A DNA stretch of 64,000 nt from Bacillus sp. AFS037270 (GCF_002585305.1 NZ_NUNF01000030.1:1-64000), one strand, 5' to 3'. Counted from the first letter of the stretch, positions 1-7,777 are shown. The notes: generated by a model from the letters alone, not told the origin. A program made the numbers and translations.

Positions 1-22
1 TAGGCGCTGGAGCTGGACGTGT
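1..22. repeat. Partial dispersed repeat (GGAGCTGGAC type)
   Basis: The first bases of the window (GGCGCTGGAGCTGGAC) nearly repeat a string at 59774-59790 (GGCGCCTGGAGCTGGAC). The copy is cut by the window edge, so its full extent is unknown. Seen directly; that it is a genome-wide dispersed element is inference. Confidence 0.45.
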
Positions 23-82
23 CTAAACCTGTAAAAAGATGTCCACAAGTATTAAATCTATAATTTCCAATACAACCAAAAA

Positions 83-108
83 CACCCAGGTGTTTAAACC
101 TGGGTGCC
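83..108 (-). terminator. Terminator after copZ
   Basis: CACCCAGGT and ACCTGGGTG form a 9-bp stem. Reading the minus strand it is followed by a T-rich run (GTTTTTGG), six bases past the copZ stop codon. It ends the csoR-copZ transcript, so copA is not directly co-transcribed downstream. Confidence 0.8.
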
Positions 109-113
109 ATCTC

Positions 114-320
114 TTATTTCACATCGTATCCTTGATCATCAATTGTTTCTTTAATCTCATCGAGTGAAACCAGGTTGGTATCATACTCTACATCCACTTT
201 ACCTTTTGCAAGGTTAACCGACACCTTTTTTACACCTTGCAGTTCGCCGACACTGCCTTCCACTGCTTTGACACAATGTTCACAAGACATTCCACTTACA
301 TTTAAAGTAACATGGTCCAT
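114..320 (-). CDS. copZ: Copper chaperone CopZ (HMA domain)
   Basis: A 68-residue heavy-metal-associated domain protein that binds Cu(I) in the cytoplasm and hands it to the exporter CopA or to the repressor CsoR. The metal site M-x-C-x-x-C is visible as MSCEHC at residues 11-16, and the length is that of a single ferredoxin-like HMA fold. It lies 10 bp downstream of csoR on the same strand and shares its promoter, the usual Bacillus arrangement. The P-type ATPase CopA normally follows, but here a terminator comes directly after the gene and copA is not in view. Confidence 0.93.
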   Translation of the reverse strand: MDHVTLNVSGMSCEHCVKAVEGSVGELQGVKKVSVNLAKGKVDVEYDTNLVSLDEIKETIDDQGYDVK

Positions 321-330
321 TATAAATTCC

Positions 331-672
331 TCACTTTTTCATCAACTTTTGGATCGTCACCAGAACCTCATCCAAGACTTCGAAATCACCTTCTTGGATT
401 CTTTCAACGACACAGCTTTTCATATGACCTTCAAGCAATATTTTCGCTACACTGTTTAACGCCGATTGTGTTGCAGCAATCTGGTTAATGACGTCATCAC
501 AATACGTATCTTTTTCAATTAAGCCTTTAATCCCACGGATCTGCCCCTCAATTCGGTTTAACCTCGTGACAAGATTATTTTTTACTTTATCTGGATGGTG
601 ACTTTTCCGCTGGCTTCCCCCATCTTCACAGCAGGAATCTTCAGTTAACTCCTGATCTAATTCATGAGACAT
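331..672 (-). CDS. csoR: Copper-sensing transcriptional repressor CsoR
   Basis: DUF156/CsoR-family all-helical repressor that releases its operator when Cu(I) binds. With the start at 672 (GGGAGG, 7-nt spacing) the protein has 113 residues and the Cys-His-Cys copper site falls at C58, H83 and C87; the longer GTG start at 678 sits almost on the ribosome binding site. The N-terminal tail carries an extra Cys pair (C14, C15) and a His pair, not part of the core site. It heads a two-gene unit with copZ, and a CsoR-type operator lies at 701-720, so autoregulation is expected. Confidence 0.93.
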   Translation of the reverse strand: MSHELDQELTEDSCCEDGGSQRKSHHPDKVKNNLVTRLNRIEGQIRGIKGLIEKDTYCDDVINQIAATQSALNSVAKILLEGHMKSCVVERIQEGDFEVLDEVLVTIQKLMKK

Positions 673-700
673 TAACACGCCTCCCTTTTTAGAAATATTA

Positions 701-720
701 TATCATACCCCCGTATAGTA
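701..720. promoter_or_regulatory. Putative CsoR operator
   Basis: The core ATACCCCCGTAT lies 29 bp upstream of the csoR start. By my hand alignment the 20-bp site matches the remembered B. subtilis copZA operator at 17 positions. It should mediate copper-responsive derepression of csoR-copZ. Confidence 0.7.
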
Positions 721-835
721 AAGCGAAGGGCAAACTAGAGGATTCTACTAGTACAGTTTACCCTTTCAAAAAACAAAAAAATAGGCAGATGATTATTAAA
801 AAATCAACAGCCCATTCTTGCCTTCTCTAGAGAAG

Positions 836-1342
836 TTACATATTTTCAACCATCGTTTGCTGGATATTGCGAATCACATCACCACGGCTGATGACACCTA
901 CTACACGATTCACTCCATTGACGACAGGCAGTTTTTTAAAGTGATGTTTTGATAACAGATCAACCACTTTTTCCATATCATCTTCAGGATTGACCGTTAC
1001 AAGTCCATGTGTTTTCGCAATTTTAATAATCTCCCTATTAATGACTTCACTTAAGTGGACATCCCGTTCCTCCACTGCTATATAAGTGATGAAACTAAAA
1101 TAATCATGAATTCGCTTATCTAATGGCTTTATAGCCCGAATTATATCCCCATCTGTTACCATGCCGCATAATGTCCCATCTTTTTTTGTAATGGGAACCC
1201 CGCCAATTTTCTTTTCTACAAATACAGACATGACCTCTCTAACTGAATTCTCTGGACTAACAGTTATAACGTCTCTAACCATAAAATCTCTTACTTTCAT
1301 CATGGTCACCGCTTTCTTTGGATCGATTCCAAAATAAATCAT
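836..1342 (-). CDS. Tandem CBS-domain protein
   Basis: Two CBS motifs fill the protein: the first begins at KVRDFMVRDVITVSPENSV and the second spans THGLVTVNPEDDMEKVVDLL to VNRVVGVISRGDVIRNI. Stand-alone CBS pairs bind adenosine nucleotides and act as energy or ligand sensors; the partner is not apparent. I chose the ATG at 1342 because AAAGGA lies 7 nt upstream; an open frame continues to a TTG at 1408 without a good ribosome binding site. It stands alone between the copper genes and a TetR regulator, with no clear operon. Function beyond the domain is unknown. Confidence 0.75.
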   Translation of the reverse strand: MIYFGIDPKKAVTMMKVRDFMVRDVITVSPENSVREVMSVFVEKKIGGVPITKKDGTLCGMVTDGDIIRAIKPLDKRIHDYFSFITYIAVEERDVHLSEVINREIIKIAKTHGLVTVNPEDDMEKVVDLLSKHHFKKLPVVNGVNRVVGVISRGDVIRNIQQTMVENM

Positions 1343-1451
1343 ACTCATTTCCTTTATTTTTTGTACTATTGTCATGTTATCTTGAATATAATAAATTCCA
1401 TCTTTCAAGATATTATTTTCAAATTTTTAATGATTAATGAGAAATTATTAA

Positions 1452-2102
1452 TTATTCGGCTTCGGCATCTTTTTTGGATAACTGCTCTAAAACTCTAGGA
1501 GGGAACACCATCCGGCAAATTAGCTTGGCAATGTCCTGATACGCAGACGGTTTCTCAGACTGGCTTGTTTTATCAAGTCCGTTCTCGACAATCATCATAA
1601 TCGCCCAAGAAAGAGTATCTAAATCCAAATCGTCCCAAGTTAACCCTTTTTCTCCCGCTTTTTTTAATCCGTTAAAAATCCTAGCATGGATTCTTTTTCT
1701 AGCATTGTCCAGAACGGCTGCAAGCTCGGAATCCTTCGATAACAGCTCAGGCAGAACATGACGGAGTCCGAACTCATGGATTCGGTTATAATGAATTTCT
1801 AAAGAAGACGCCAATGCGTCCACTGGATTGCTAGATAACCAGCTTATTTCTGGTGGGAGAAAAGTCTCAATCTTATCCTCAAGCAGCGACATCAACAGCT
1901 GCCGTTTATCGGAAAAATATCGATAAAAGGTTCCTGTTGCAACCCCTGCATGAGCAGCGATTTCCTTTGCCGTTGTCTGCTCATAACCCTTTTTATGAAA
2001 CAACGCATATCCACTTTCAATTAACGCATTTCTTTTAGCTTGAGCCCGTTCCTGTTTTGGCAAAAATGGAAATTCACCTACCAGTTTTTCATCATCTGAC
2101 AT
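1452..2102 (-). CDS. TetR/AcrR family transcriptional regulator
   Basis: 216 residues with an N-terminal TetR helix-turn-helix (about 25-72): KGYEQTTAKEIAAHAGVATG then TFYRYFSDKRQLL. The C-terminal ligand domain is typical in length and holds the helix DLDTLSWAIMMIVENGLDK. Start supported by GAGGTG 7 nt upstream. Two near-identical inverted repeats (TGAAC-n4-AGTTCA class) lie just upstream at 2141-2156 and 2192-2207, pointing to autoregulation. The target genes are unknown: the acyl-CoA genes at 24-28 kb carry a different operator. Fatty-acid or aromatic responsive regulators of this size are common in Bacillus, but no ligand can be assigned. Confidence 0.85.
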   Translation of the reverse strand: MSDDEKLVGEFPFLPKQERAQAKRNALIESGYALFHKKGYEQTTAKEIAAHAGVATGTFYRYFSDKRQLLMSLLEDKIETFLPPEISWLSSNPVDALASSLEIHYNRIHEFGLRHVLPELLSKDSELAAVLDNARKRIHARIFNGLKKAGEKGLTWDDLDLDTLSWAIMMIVENGLDKTSQSEKPSAYQDIAKLICRMVFPPRVLEQLSKKDAEAE

Positions 2103-2140
2103 GCTTTCACCTCGAATTTATCATACCACTAACCAGGAAT

Positions 2141-2156
2141 TTGAACCACAGTTCAA
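2141..2156. promoter_or_regulatory. Putative TetR operator, copy 1
   Basis: TTGAACCACAGTTCAA is an inverted repeat 38 bp upstream of the TetR start. It shares spacing and half-sites with the second copy at 2192-2207, 51 bp away. Binding by the adjacent regulator is inferred. Confidence 0.55.
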
Positions 2157-2191
2157 TTTTAAATTGACAGAAATGATGCTTTGTGTGATAC

Positions 2192-2207
2192 TTGAACTAG
2201 AGTTCAT
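2192..2207. promoter_or_regulatory. Putative TetR operator, copy 2
   Basis: TTGAACTAGAGTTCAT: half-sites TGAACT and AGTTCA with a 2-bp spacer. Lies between the TetR gene and the divergent small ORF at 2355, so it could control both. Confidence 0.55.
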
Positions 2208-2354
2208 GTTATGATTTTATCACTACTACTATAAAAAGAAAAGTTATTCTGCTAAGCAGGAATTTACCGTTTTTATGCGAATAATTTAAAGTATCAATTT
2301 TTAACTTTCTAAAGGACCATACAGTTTTATAACAATTGGAAGGTGTTGATTAAT

Positions 2355-2516
2355 TTGGCAAACCAATCTGAATCTAAGAAAATATCTGTAAATTCCACTA
2401 TTTCATTAAAAGGAATTGTCAAAGCCATTTTCAACGATACCGTTCATGTCCAAATCGGTGGAAAAATTATTCCCATTCCATCTTCTGATTTTATGATGGA
2501 GAAACCAACCAAATAA
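2355..2516 (+). CDS. Small conserved-type protein, unknown function
   Basis: A 53-residue ORF starting with TTG, preceded by GGAAGGTG about 8 nt upstream and followed by a clear terminator, so it looks like a genuine single-gene unit. The product is a small basic protein with a beta-rich middle (GIVKAIFNDTVHVQIGGKII), somewhat like the short KOW/DUF2187-type proteins of Bacillus; this resemblance is weak. It is divergent from the TetR gene, with two palindromic operators between them. No function can be given. Confidence 0.6.
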   Translation: MANQSESKKISVNSTISLKGIVKAIFNDTVHVQIGGKIIPIPSSDFMMEKPTK

Positions 2517-2529
2517 ACTTTATTTAAAA

Positions 2530-2562
2530 AGGCCCGTCACAAATTGTGATGGGCTCTTTTTC
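2530..2562 (+). terminator. Terminator after small ORF, shared with tag
   Basis: GCCCGTCACAA and TTGTGATGGGC form an 11-bp stem (one G-T pair) with TCTTTTT after it. It sits between convergent genes, 14 bp past the small ORF stop and next to the tag stop. Confidence 0.8.
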
Positions 2563-2563
2563 A

Positions 2564-3148
2564 CTAATTATCATCAGAGTTTAAGCGTTTATAACACATA
2601 CATGTGGTAATATGGTCATTTACCATCCCCACTGCCTGCATAAAGGCATAACAAATGGTGGAACCAACAAATTTAAAGCCTCGTTTCTTTAGATCTTTAC
2701 TGAGCCGATCACTGATTTCCGTTGTTGCAGGGACCTCACTCATTTCACTGAAATGATTTTGTATCGGCTTTCCATCCACAAAAGACCAAATATAAGTTTG
2801 AAATGAACCGAATTCCTCCACTACGCTATAAAAAGCTTTTGCATTTGTAATAACCGCATTTATTTTAAGCTTATTCCTAACAATTCCTTCATTCTGTAAC
2901 AGTTCAGCAATTTTGTTCTCATCATAGCGGATAATTTTTGCGGGCTCAAAATGATCGAAAGCTTGACGATAGTTCTCACGCTTTTTTAAAATCGTATACC
3001 AGCTGAGTCCCGCTTGAGCGCCTTCAAGATTTAAATATTCAAAAAGCTGGCGGTCATCATATACTGGTACCCCCCATTCATGGTCATGGTAACTGATATA
3101 GAGTGGATCCTGATTCACCCATCCGCATCTTATTTCTTTATCATTCAT
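2564..3148 (-). CDS. tag: DNA-3-methyladenine glycosylase I
   Basis: Removes 3-methyladenine from alkylated DNA as the first step of base excision repair. The family hallmarks are present: the N-terminal RCGWVNQDPLYISYHDHEWG block with zinc ligands C8 and H21, and the C-terminal VNDHITTCMC segment carrying the second His/Cys pair. The middle GLSWYTILKKRENYRQAF block forms the substrate pocket. Length (194) is normal. The start has AGGAG 9 nt upstream. It is monocistronic, between a convergent small ORF and the end of the meta-cleavage operon. Confidence 0.95.
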   Translation of the reverse strand: MNDKEIRCGWVNQDPLYISYHDHEWGVPVYDDRQLFEYLNLEGAQAGLSWYTILKKRENYRQAFDHFEPAKIIRYDENKIAELLQNEGIVRNKLKINAVITNAKAFYSVVEEFGSFQTYIWSFVDGKPIQNHFSEMSEVPATTEISDRLSKDLKKRGFKFVGSTICYAFMQAVGMVNDHITTCMCYKRLNSDDN

Positions 3149-3229
3149 TGCGAGTGCTCCTAAATAGATGTCATCATTATCCTTTAAGTATCACATATTT
3201 TTCCGAAAAAAGGTATCCTTACAATCAAA

Positions 3230-3262
3230 AAACCGGACCCACCAGCGGCAGGTTTCCGGCTC
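3230..3262 (-). terminator. Terminator at the end of the meta-cleavage operon
   Basis: CCGGACC and GGTTTCCGG can pair; on the minus strand the stem is followed by a T run (GGTTTTTTG). It lies just beyond the dioxygenase stop codon. Confidence 0.65.
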
Positions 3263-3271
3263 TGAAAAATT

Positions 3272-4120
3272 TTATTTGGCGAATTCATTCTCAGCAATTA
3301 AATTGGCGGCTTGTACTGTGACTTTTTGGAAGGTGATCAGCACGTTCCAGCTGCCTGAAGACTGCCCATCTGCATAGAAAGTTGGTTTACATTCTTCGTC
3401 AAGCATACTTAAAAGCATCGCAAGATGGCGGCCGCCTGATTCGACTCTAGCCAGCCTTGCATACTCCGGAAGCATATCATACGCGGATTGATAATCGTTT
3501 TTCATCACAAATTCGAGAAATTGCTTATCCATTGCATGCTCTGTAATGGTTGGTTTATTATGTCTGCCCCTCACTAAATTATGTGACAAGGCACCACTTG
3601 AAATAAAGACAACCCTTTTACTTGTTTCTTGTAAAACCTTTGCAATTTGCTGACCCCATTTATAGGTCTCTTCGATACTGGCTGCCAATGTAACCGATAA
3701 ATTAATAACCGGTATTTCTTCATCTGGATTTAGGTAACGCAATGGAACCACACTTCCGTAATCCCACAGGTAATATGGATCATTTACCCCCTGGACCTGG
3801 AGGCCAGCCTCTTCTCCTGCCTTTACGAGCTTGTTCGCTAATTCTTCATCACCTGGGTAGTTGTACGGGAGGTCTTTAATTAGGTCTGGAGCTTCGAAGG
3901 CAGTCAATATCCCTTTATGAACAGGAGTACAATCAACATAATGGAAAAACGTCGATGGCCAATGACAAGATACTAAAACAATCACGTCTGGGTTTATTTC
4001 TTTTATTTGTTTGGCTACTACTTTCATGGATGAAGCCATATCCATTTGAAAATCCGGTACTTGATCTTCATGACACATACTAGGGACATGGGGAGCTATC
4101 ATACTAAATTCAATCGTCAT
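3272..4120 (-). CDS. Class III extradiol ring-cleavage dioxygenase (LigB superfamily)
   Basis: A non-heme Fe(II) enzyme that opens a catecholic or aminophenolic ring next to one hydroxyl. The LigB-fold residues are visible: iron ligands H11 (APHVP) and H53 (SCHWP), a likely catalytic His at H180 (SSGALSH) and a candidate third ligand E227 (RVESGG). Length 282 is normal, and AGGAGG precedes the ATG by about 6 nt. It is last in the operon, after a hairpin and a cre site, so it may be transcribed partly on its own. Given the ACMSD-like decarboxylase nearby, a carboxylated substrate such as protocatechuate (2,3-cleavage) or 3-hydroxyanthranilate fits. 2-Aminophenol or homoprotocatechuate remain possible; the substrate cannot be read from sequence. 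Confidence 0.88.
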   Translation of the reverse strand: MTIEFSMIAPHVPSMCHEDQVPDFQMDMASSMKVVAKQIKEINPDVIVLVSCHWPSTFFHYVDCTPVHKGILTAFEAPDLIKDLPYNYPGDEELANKLVKAGEEAGLQVQGVNDPYYLWDYGSVVPLRYLNPDEEIPVINLSVTLAASIEETYKWGQQIAKVLQETSKRVVFISSGALSHNLVRGRHNKPTITEHAMDKQFLEFVMKNDYQSAYDMLPEYARLARVESGGRHLAMLLSMLDEECKPTFYADGQSSGSWNVLITFQKVTVQAANLIAENEFAK

Positions 4121-4149
4121 AATATCCTCCTATAAAATTTAATAATCCA

Positions 4150-4163
4150 AGTTAACGCTTACA
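4150..4163 (-). promoter_or_regulatory. CcpA cre site upstream of dioxygenase
   Basis: On the minus strand TGTAAGCGTTAACT matches the cre consensus TGWAANCGNTNWCA at all but the last fixed position. It lies 30 bp upstream of the dioxygenase start, right after a hairpin that may end the upstream transcript. Carbon catabolite repression is inferred. Confidence 0.65.
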
Positions 4164-4174
4164 AAATAGAAAAA

Positions 4175-4207
4175 TTGTGGGGAGCATTGATATTCCCCAT
4201 GCTCCCC
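4175..4207 (-). terminator. Intra-operon hairpin between tautomerase and dioxygenase
   Basis: GGGGAGCAT and ATGCTCCCC form a perfect 9-bp stem. On the minus strand it is followed by ACAATTTTTC, a fair U-tract. It probably reduces read-through into the dioxygenase gene. Confidence 0.6.
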
Positions 4208-4217
4208 TTTATGAATT

Positions 4218-4403
4218 CTATCGCTCCGAAGCAGGAATGCCTGCAATCCCCCAATGGGTTTTTGGAACTTCTGTCACGATAACTCTGATACTTTCTTTCG
4301 GTGCGTTTAAGGTTTCTTCAACTGTATTGGTAAGATTCTTGATTAGTTCGGTTACTTTCTCAGGAGGTCTTCCTTCCATTATTTGCAGATTAATTAATGG
4401 CAT
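4218..4403 (-). CDS. 4-oxalocrotonate tautomerase
   Basis: Converts the 2-hydroxymuconate enol to its 2-oxo form (4-oxalocrotonate) in the meta-cleavage pathway. With the ATG at 4403 (AAAGGATG upstream) the mature 60-residue protein begins with the catalytic Pro1. Arg11, Arg39 and an aromatic residue at 50 (Trp) fall exactly where the Pseudomonas enzyme has its active site. The frame stays open upstream to 4565, but that stretch is the repeat element at 4441-4571 and would destroy Pro1 catalysis, so the long version is rejected. Neighbours on both sides belong to the same pathway. Confidence 0.95.
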   Translation of the reverse strand: MPLINLQIMEGRPPEKVTELIKNLTNTVEETLNAPKESIRVIVTEVPKTHWGIAGIPASER

Positions 4404-4440
4404 GCTTATCATCCTTTGTTTAGGCTGTGTTAATCTTGAA

Positions 4441-4571
4441 TGTTGATTTCCGCTCCAGGCGCGAGCGGTTCGCGGGCGGTCCGGTGAGCCTCCTAGGCGC
4501 CTTAGCGCCTGCGGGGTCTCACCTGTTCCGTACTCCCGCAGGAGTCTGCGCGCCTTCCGCTCCAATCAACA
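4441..4571. repeat. 131-bp GC-rich palindromic intergenic repeat
   Basis: Bounded by TGTTGATT (4441-4448) and AATCAACA (4564-4571), an 8-bp terminal inverted repeat. Inside are direct copies of TTCCGCTCCA (4449-4458 approx. and 4555-4564), and a central hairpin AGGCGC-CTTA-GCGCCT at 4495-4510 extended by imperfect pairing of GGTGAG with CTCACC. GC content is far above the flanking DNA. It sits inside the catabolic operon between decarboxylase and tautomerase genes. I recall similar blocks as dispersed repeats in Bacillus genomes, but copy number cannot be seen here. Confidence 0.75.
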
Positions 4572-4625
4572 TGCTAATAATCAACGATAACCTTTAACAC
4601 AGCCTTGTATTATAAAAGTATTTCT

Positions 4626-5408
4626 CTAATCCGTTACCGTAAAGGTGACTTCACCAAGCCCATCAAATTTTCCACTGACGACGTCGCCGTATTTCAACAT
4701 AACGGCACTGGTAATCCCACCTGTTAAAATAACATCACCCTTACGAACCTTTTCTCCCTTTCTCGCAAGCATATTCGCAAGCATCGCAACGGAATGTGCT
4801 GGGTGCCCCAATACTGCCGCACCTGCCCCCAGTTCCTTGATTTCACCATTTATAGATAGAGTTGAACCAAGTAAATCTAATTCAAATTGCTCTGGCTTTT
4901 TTAAAGTCGTGCCAAACACAACCCTTGAGGTTGAGGCATTGTCAGCAATAACATCCGGTAAGGTAAAATTGAAGTTTTCATAGCGGCTGTCGATGATTTC
5001 TAATGCAGGCAGAACATATTTCGTTTTTGCAAGAACCTGAGCACCGGTCACACCCGGTCCTTCGATATCTTCACCAATCACAAACGCAATTTCCGCTTCC
5101 ACCTTCGGATGGATCATCTCATGTAATGGCAGTTTTCCGCCATTTTCAATCAGCATATAATCAAACACATATCCATAGATGGGATCATCAATTCCCATTT
5201 GTTTCATTTTGGCAAAACTAGTTAAACCCATCTTGGGACCAACAATTCTTCTGCCTTCTTGTAATTTCATTTGGACGATTTCTTCTTGAACCTGATATGC
5301 TTCCTCCACGGTTAAATCAGGCTTTAGGTTGGCAGTTACCTTTACAACCTCACGTTTTTCAAGCTCGGCTGCAACAAGATAATTAGCTATTTCCTTAATT
5401 TGACTCAC
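4626..5408 (-). CDS. 4-oxalocrotonate decarboxylase (meta-cleavage pathway)
   Basis: Mg2+-dependent decarboxylation of 4-oxalocrotonate to 2-hydroxypenta-2,4-dienoate. It belongs to the fumarylacetoacetase-like hydratase/decarboxylase family. GPKMGLTSFAKMKQMGIDDP, the HPKVEAEIAFVI metal-site block and the DSRYENFNFTLPDVIADNAS segment resemble DmpH/XylI more than the hydratases, which is why I give it the decarboxylase role and its paralogue at 5433-6209 the hydratase role. Length 260 is typical. In this family decarboxylase and hydratase usually form a complex that protects the unstable dienol, and here they are 24 bp apart. Confidence 0.87.
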   Translation of the reverse strand: MSQIKEIANYLVAAELEKREVVKVTANLKPDLTVEEAYQVQEEIVQMKLQEGRRIVGPKMGLTSFAKMKQMGIDDPIYGYVFDYMLIENGGKLPLHEMIHPKVEAEIAFVIGEDIEGPGVTGAQVLAKTKYVLPALEIIDSRYENFNFTLPDVIADNASTSRVVFGTTLKKPEQFELDLLGSTLSINGEIKELGAGAAVLGHPAHSVAMLANMLARKGEKVRKGDVILTGGITSAVMLKYGDVVSGKFDGLGEVTFTVTD

Positions 5409-5432
5409 GCTGTTCCCCTCTTTTTCTTCAAA

Positions 5433-6209
5433 TTAAAAGTGCACACTGACCTGACCGAGATGAGCAAACCTTGCAGTGAAGGAATCTCCTTTATTGGCCA
5501 CTTCTGCTGCGGACAACGCACCAGACAAAATCACTTCTCCTGCTCGAAGCGGGATATCAAATTCTGATAGTTTATTGGCTAACCATGCCACACACGTAGC
5601 TGGATTTCCTAACGCTGCTGCGCCGACGCCAGTATTCACGAGTTCACCATTTTTTGTTAAGACCATGCCGATTAATTCAAGATCAATATCTTCTATTTTA
5701 GTAGGTTTTCCACCTAACACGAAAGACTTAGAAGAGCCATTGTCAGCAACCGTGTCCTGCAATTTAATATTCCAATCTTGAACTCTGCTATCGACGATTT
5801 CAAGTGCTGGAACGACATAGTCTGTTGCTTGAAGAACATCAAGAGTGGTCACATTTGGTCCGCGTAAATCCTTTTTTAAAATAAAAGCAATCTCGGCTTC
5901 TACCTTTGGCTGTAGGACCGATTCTATTGAAATGGATCCGCCATTTTCCACTACCATACAATCTAGTAAATGCCCGTAATCCGGCTCATCAACTCCGAGC
6001 AAGTTTTGCATCGCTAAAGAAGTTAAGCCTATCTTCTTGCCAACGATTTTTTGTCCTTGTGCTATTTTTTTATTAATATTTTCAAGCTGAATATAATAAG
6101 CTTCTTCCACTGTAAGTTCGGGATCAACGGATGTTAAAGGAGCAATCCCGACTTTCGTCGTTTCTGCTTCGGATAATTGTTCTGCAAATTGTGTTACTTT
6201 ACTAGTCAA
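5433..6209 (-). CDS. 2-oxopent-4-enoate (2-hydroxypentadienoate) hydratase
   Basis: Adds water to 2-hydroxypenta-2,4-dienoate to give 4-hydroxy-2-oxovalerate. 258 residues of the same fold as the decarboxylase next door. MhpD/XylJ-like features: GVDEPDYGHLLDCM, QPKVEAEIAFIL, the SRVQDWNIKLQDTVADNGSS block and a C-terminal PLRAGEVILSGAL. It lies 17 bp from the dehydrogenase gene and 24 bp from the decarboxylase gene, so the three form a tight operon. The next enzyme, 4-hydroxy-2-oxovalerate aldolase, is absent from the window and must be encoded elsewhere if the pathway is complete. Confidence 0.87.
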   Translation of the reverse strand: MTSKVTQFAEQLSEAETTKVGIAPLTSVDPELTVEEAYYIQLENINKKIAQGQKIVGKKIGLTSLAMQNLLGVDEPDYGHLLDCMVVENGGSISIESVLQPKVEAEIAFILKKDLRGPNVTTLDVLQATDYVVPALEIVDSRVQDWNIKLQDTVADNGSSKSFVLGGKPTKIEDIDLELIGMVLTKNGELVNTGVGAAALGNPATCVAWLANKLSEFDIPLRAGEVILSGALSAAEVANKGDSFTARFAHLGQVSVHF

Positions 6210-6226
6210 AGTATTTACTTCCCTTC

Positions 6227-7690
6227 TTATAGTTTGATCGTGACATTGGAAAGTTCGGAGTAAAAATCGATACTATGCATGCCGCCTGTTCTTCCGATTC
6301 CACTATGCTTCATACCTCCAAATGGTGTTCTTAAATCACGTAAGAACCAAGTATTTACCCAAATAATTCCTGCCTCTAGCTGGTGTGCAACTCGATGCGC
6401 TCTTCTTAGATCATTTGTCCAAATCGTTGCACTTAAGCCATAATGAGTATCATTTGCCTGCATAACCACTTCTTCTTCCATATCAAACGGCATAACCGTA
6501 ACCACTGGTCCAAAGATCTCTTCACGAACACAGCGAGAATTTCGATCAAGCCCAACTAATATGGTAGGTTCTAAGTAGTAACCTTTTTCATATCCATCAG
6601 GACGTTTGCCGCCTGTCAGGATGGTGGCACCTTCTTGGCGGGCGATATCAATATAGCTGTTTACCCTGTCATAATGTTCTTTACTGACTAATGCACCAAC
6701 ATTCGTATCTGCTTCAAGCGGGTGGCCGACCTTTAATGTTCTAACCCGTTCCGCAAATCTTGTTAAAAATTCTTCGTAAACCGGCCGTTCCACGTAAATC
6801 CGTGAACCGCACAAACAAACTTCCCCTTGGTTCACAAAGCTGGATTTAATTGTGGTTTCAATCACTTCATCTAAATCAGAGTCAGCAAAGATAATGTTTG
6901 GATTTTTCCCGCCTAGTTCAAAGGAAAGCTTTTTCAAGGAATCGGCTGCCGATTTCATAATCGCGGTACCTGTTCTTGGCTCACCAATAAATGAAATCGC
7001 ATCCACATCCGGATGTTCTGAAATCGCTGCACCAGCAGAATTAGGGCCAAAACCATGGACAAGGTTTACTACACCATCAGGTACCCCTGCTTCTTTACAA
7101 ATCTCCATTAATACAGTTGCGGTCATTGGCGTCCACTCGGCCGGTTTAATAACAGCCGTATTACCCATTGCTAAACATGGCGCTAATTTCCAAGTCAACA
7201 ATAGTAACGGCAGGTTCCAAGGTTTAATAATCCCAACCACACCGACAGGGCGGCGATAAGAATAATGAAGGGCGATATCATCCTGCATATTCGAATCGGT
7301 ATTAACAGAAATCATATAATCAGCGAAAAAGTGAAAGTTAAAGGCTGCGCGCGGAATATCCACACTATTTGCTAATGAAAATGGCTTCCCAGTATCCATG
7401 GATTCAAGATGTGCCAGCTCTTCCTGTCTTTCAAGAATTAAATCGCCAATCCGGCGGATAATTTTTGAACGCTCAACAATTGGCATAGTCTTCCATTTTC
7501 CATTTAATGCTCTACGTGCAGCAGCTACTGCAAAATTAACTTCTTCCTTCCCCCCTTCGGCCACGGTTCCTAACACTTCTTCTGTTGCTGGGTTGATATT
7601 TTCAAAGGTTTTGTGATTTTGTGATTCGACAAATTGACCGTTGATAAAGTGCAAACAATTAATGGCTCTTACTCTAGTTTCTACTTGCAT
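6227..7690 (-). CDS. 2-hydroxymuconic (or 2-aminomuconic) semialdehyde dehydrogenase
   Basis: NAD-dependent aldehyde dehydrogenase, 487 residues, first gene of the meta-cleavage operon. Visible are the Rossmann segment with KPAEWTPMTA, the general-base motif FELGGKNPNIIF and the catalytic cysteine in NQGEVCLCGSRIYVE. The EVCLCGSR form is typical of the hydroxymuconic and aminomuconic semialdehyde subgroup. It oxidises the ring-cleavage semialdehyde to 2-hydroxymuconate or 2-aminomuconate, feeding the tautomerase and decarboxylase. The choice depends on the dioxygenase substrate; the absence of a deaminase gene here favours the hydroxy series. The promoter region is shared with the divergent IclR gene. 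Confidence 0.88.
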   Translation of the reverse strand: MQVETRVRAINCLHFINGQFVESQNHKTFENINPATEEVLGTVAEGGKEEVNFAVAAARRALNGKWKTMPIVERSKIIRRIGDLILERQEELAHLESMDTGKPFSLANSVDIPRAAFNFHFFADYMISVNTDSNMQDDIALHYSYRRPVGVVGIIKPWNLPLLLLTWKLAPCLAMGNTAVIKPAEWTPMTATVLMEICKEAGVPDGVVNLVHGFGPNSAGAAISEHPDVDAISFIGEPRTGTAIMKSAADSLKKLSFELGGKNPNIIFADSDLDEVIETTIKSSFVNQGEVCLCGSRIYVERPVYEEFLTRFAERVRTLKVGHPLEADTNVGALVSKEHYDRVNSYIDIARQEGATILTGGKRPDGYEKGYYLEPTILVGLDRNSRCVREEIFGPVVTVMPFDMEEEVVMQANDTHYGLSATIWTNDLRRAHRVAHQLEAGIIWVNTWFLRDLRTPFGGMKHSGIGRTGGMHSIDFYSELSNVTIKL

Positions 7691-7777
7691 ATCGATATTC
7701 CTCCTAATAAATAAATGATAATTTAATATTTTCTTAACTACATGGTAACGCTTCCGAATTTCACATACAACGCCATC

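Noticed and set aside
4404..4565. N-terminal extension of the tautomerase ORF
   Set aside because: It is the translated 131-bp repeat; the catalytic Pro must follow the initiator Met at 4403.
7743..7756. Possible cre site near the aromatic operon promoter
   Set aside because: Three mismatches to the consensus; too weak to list as a feature.
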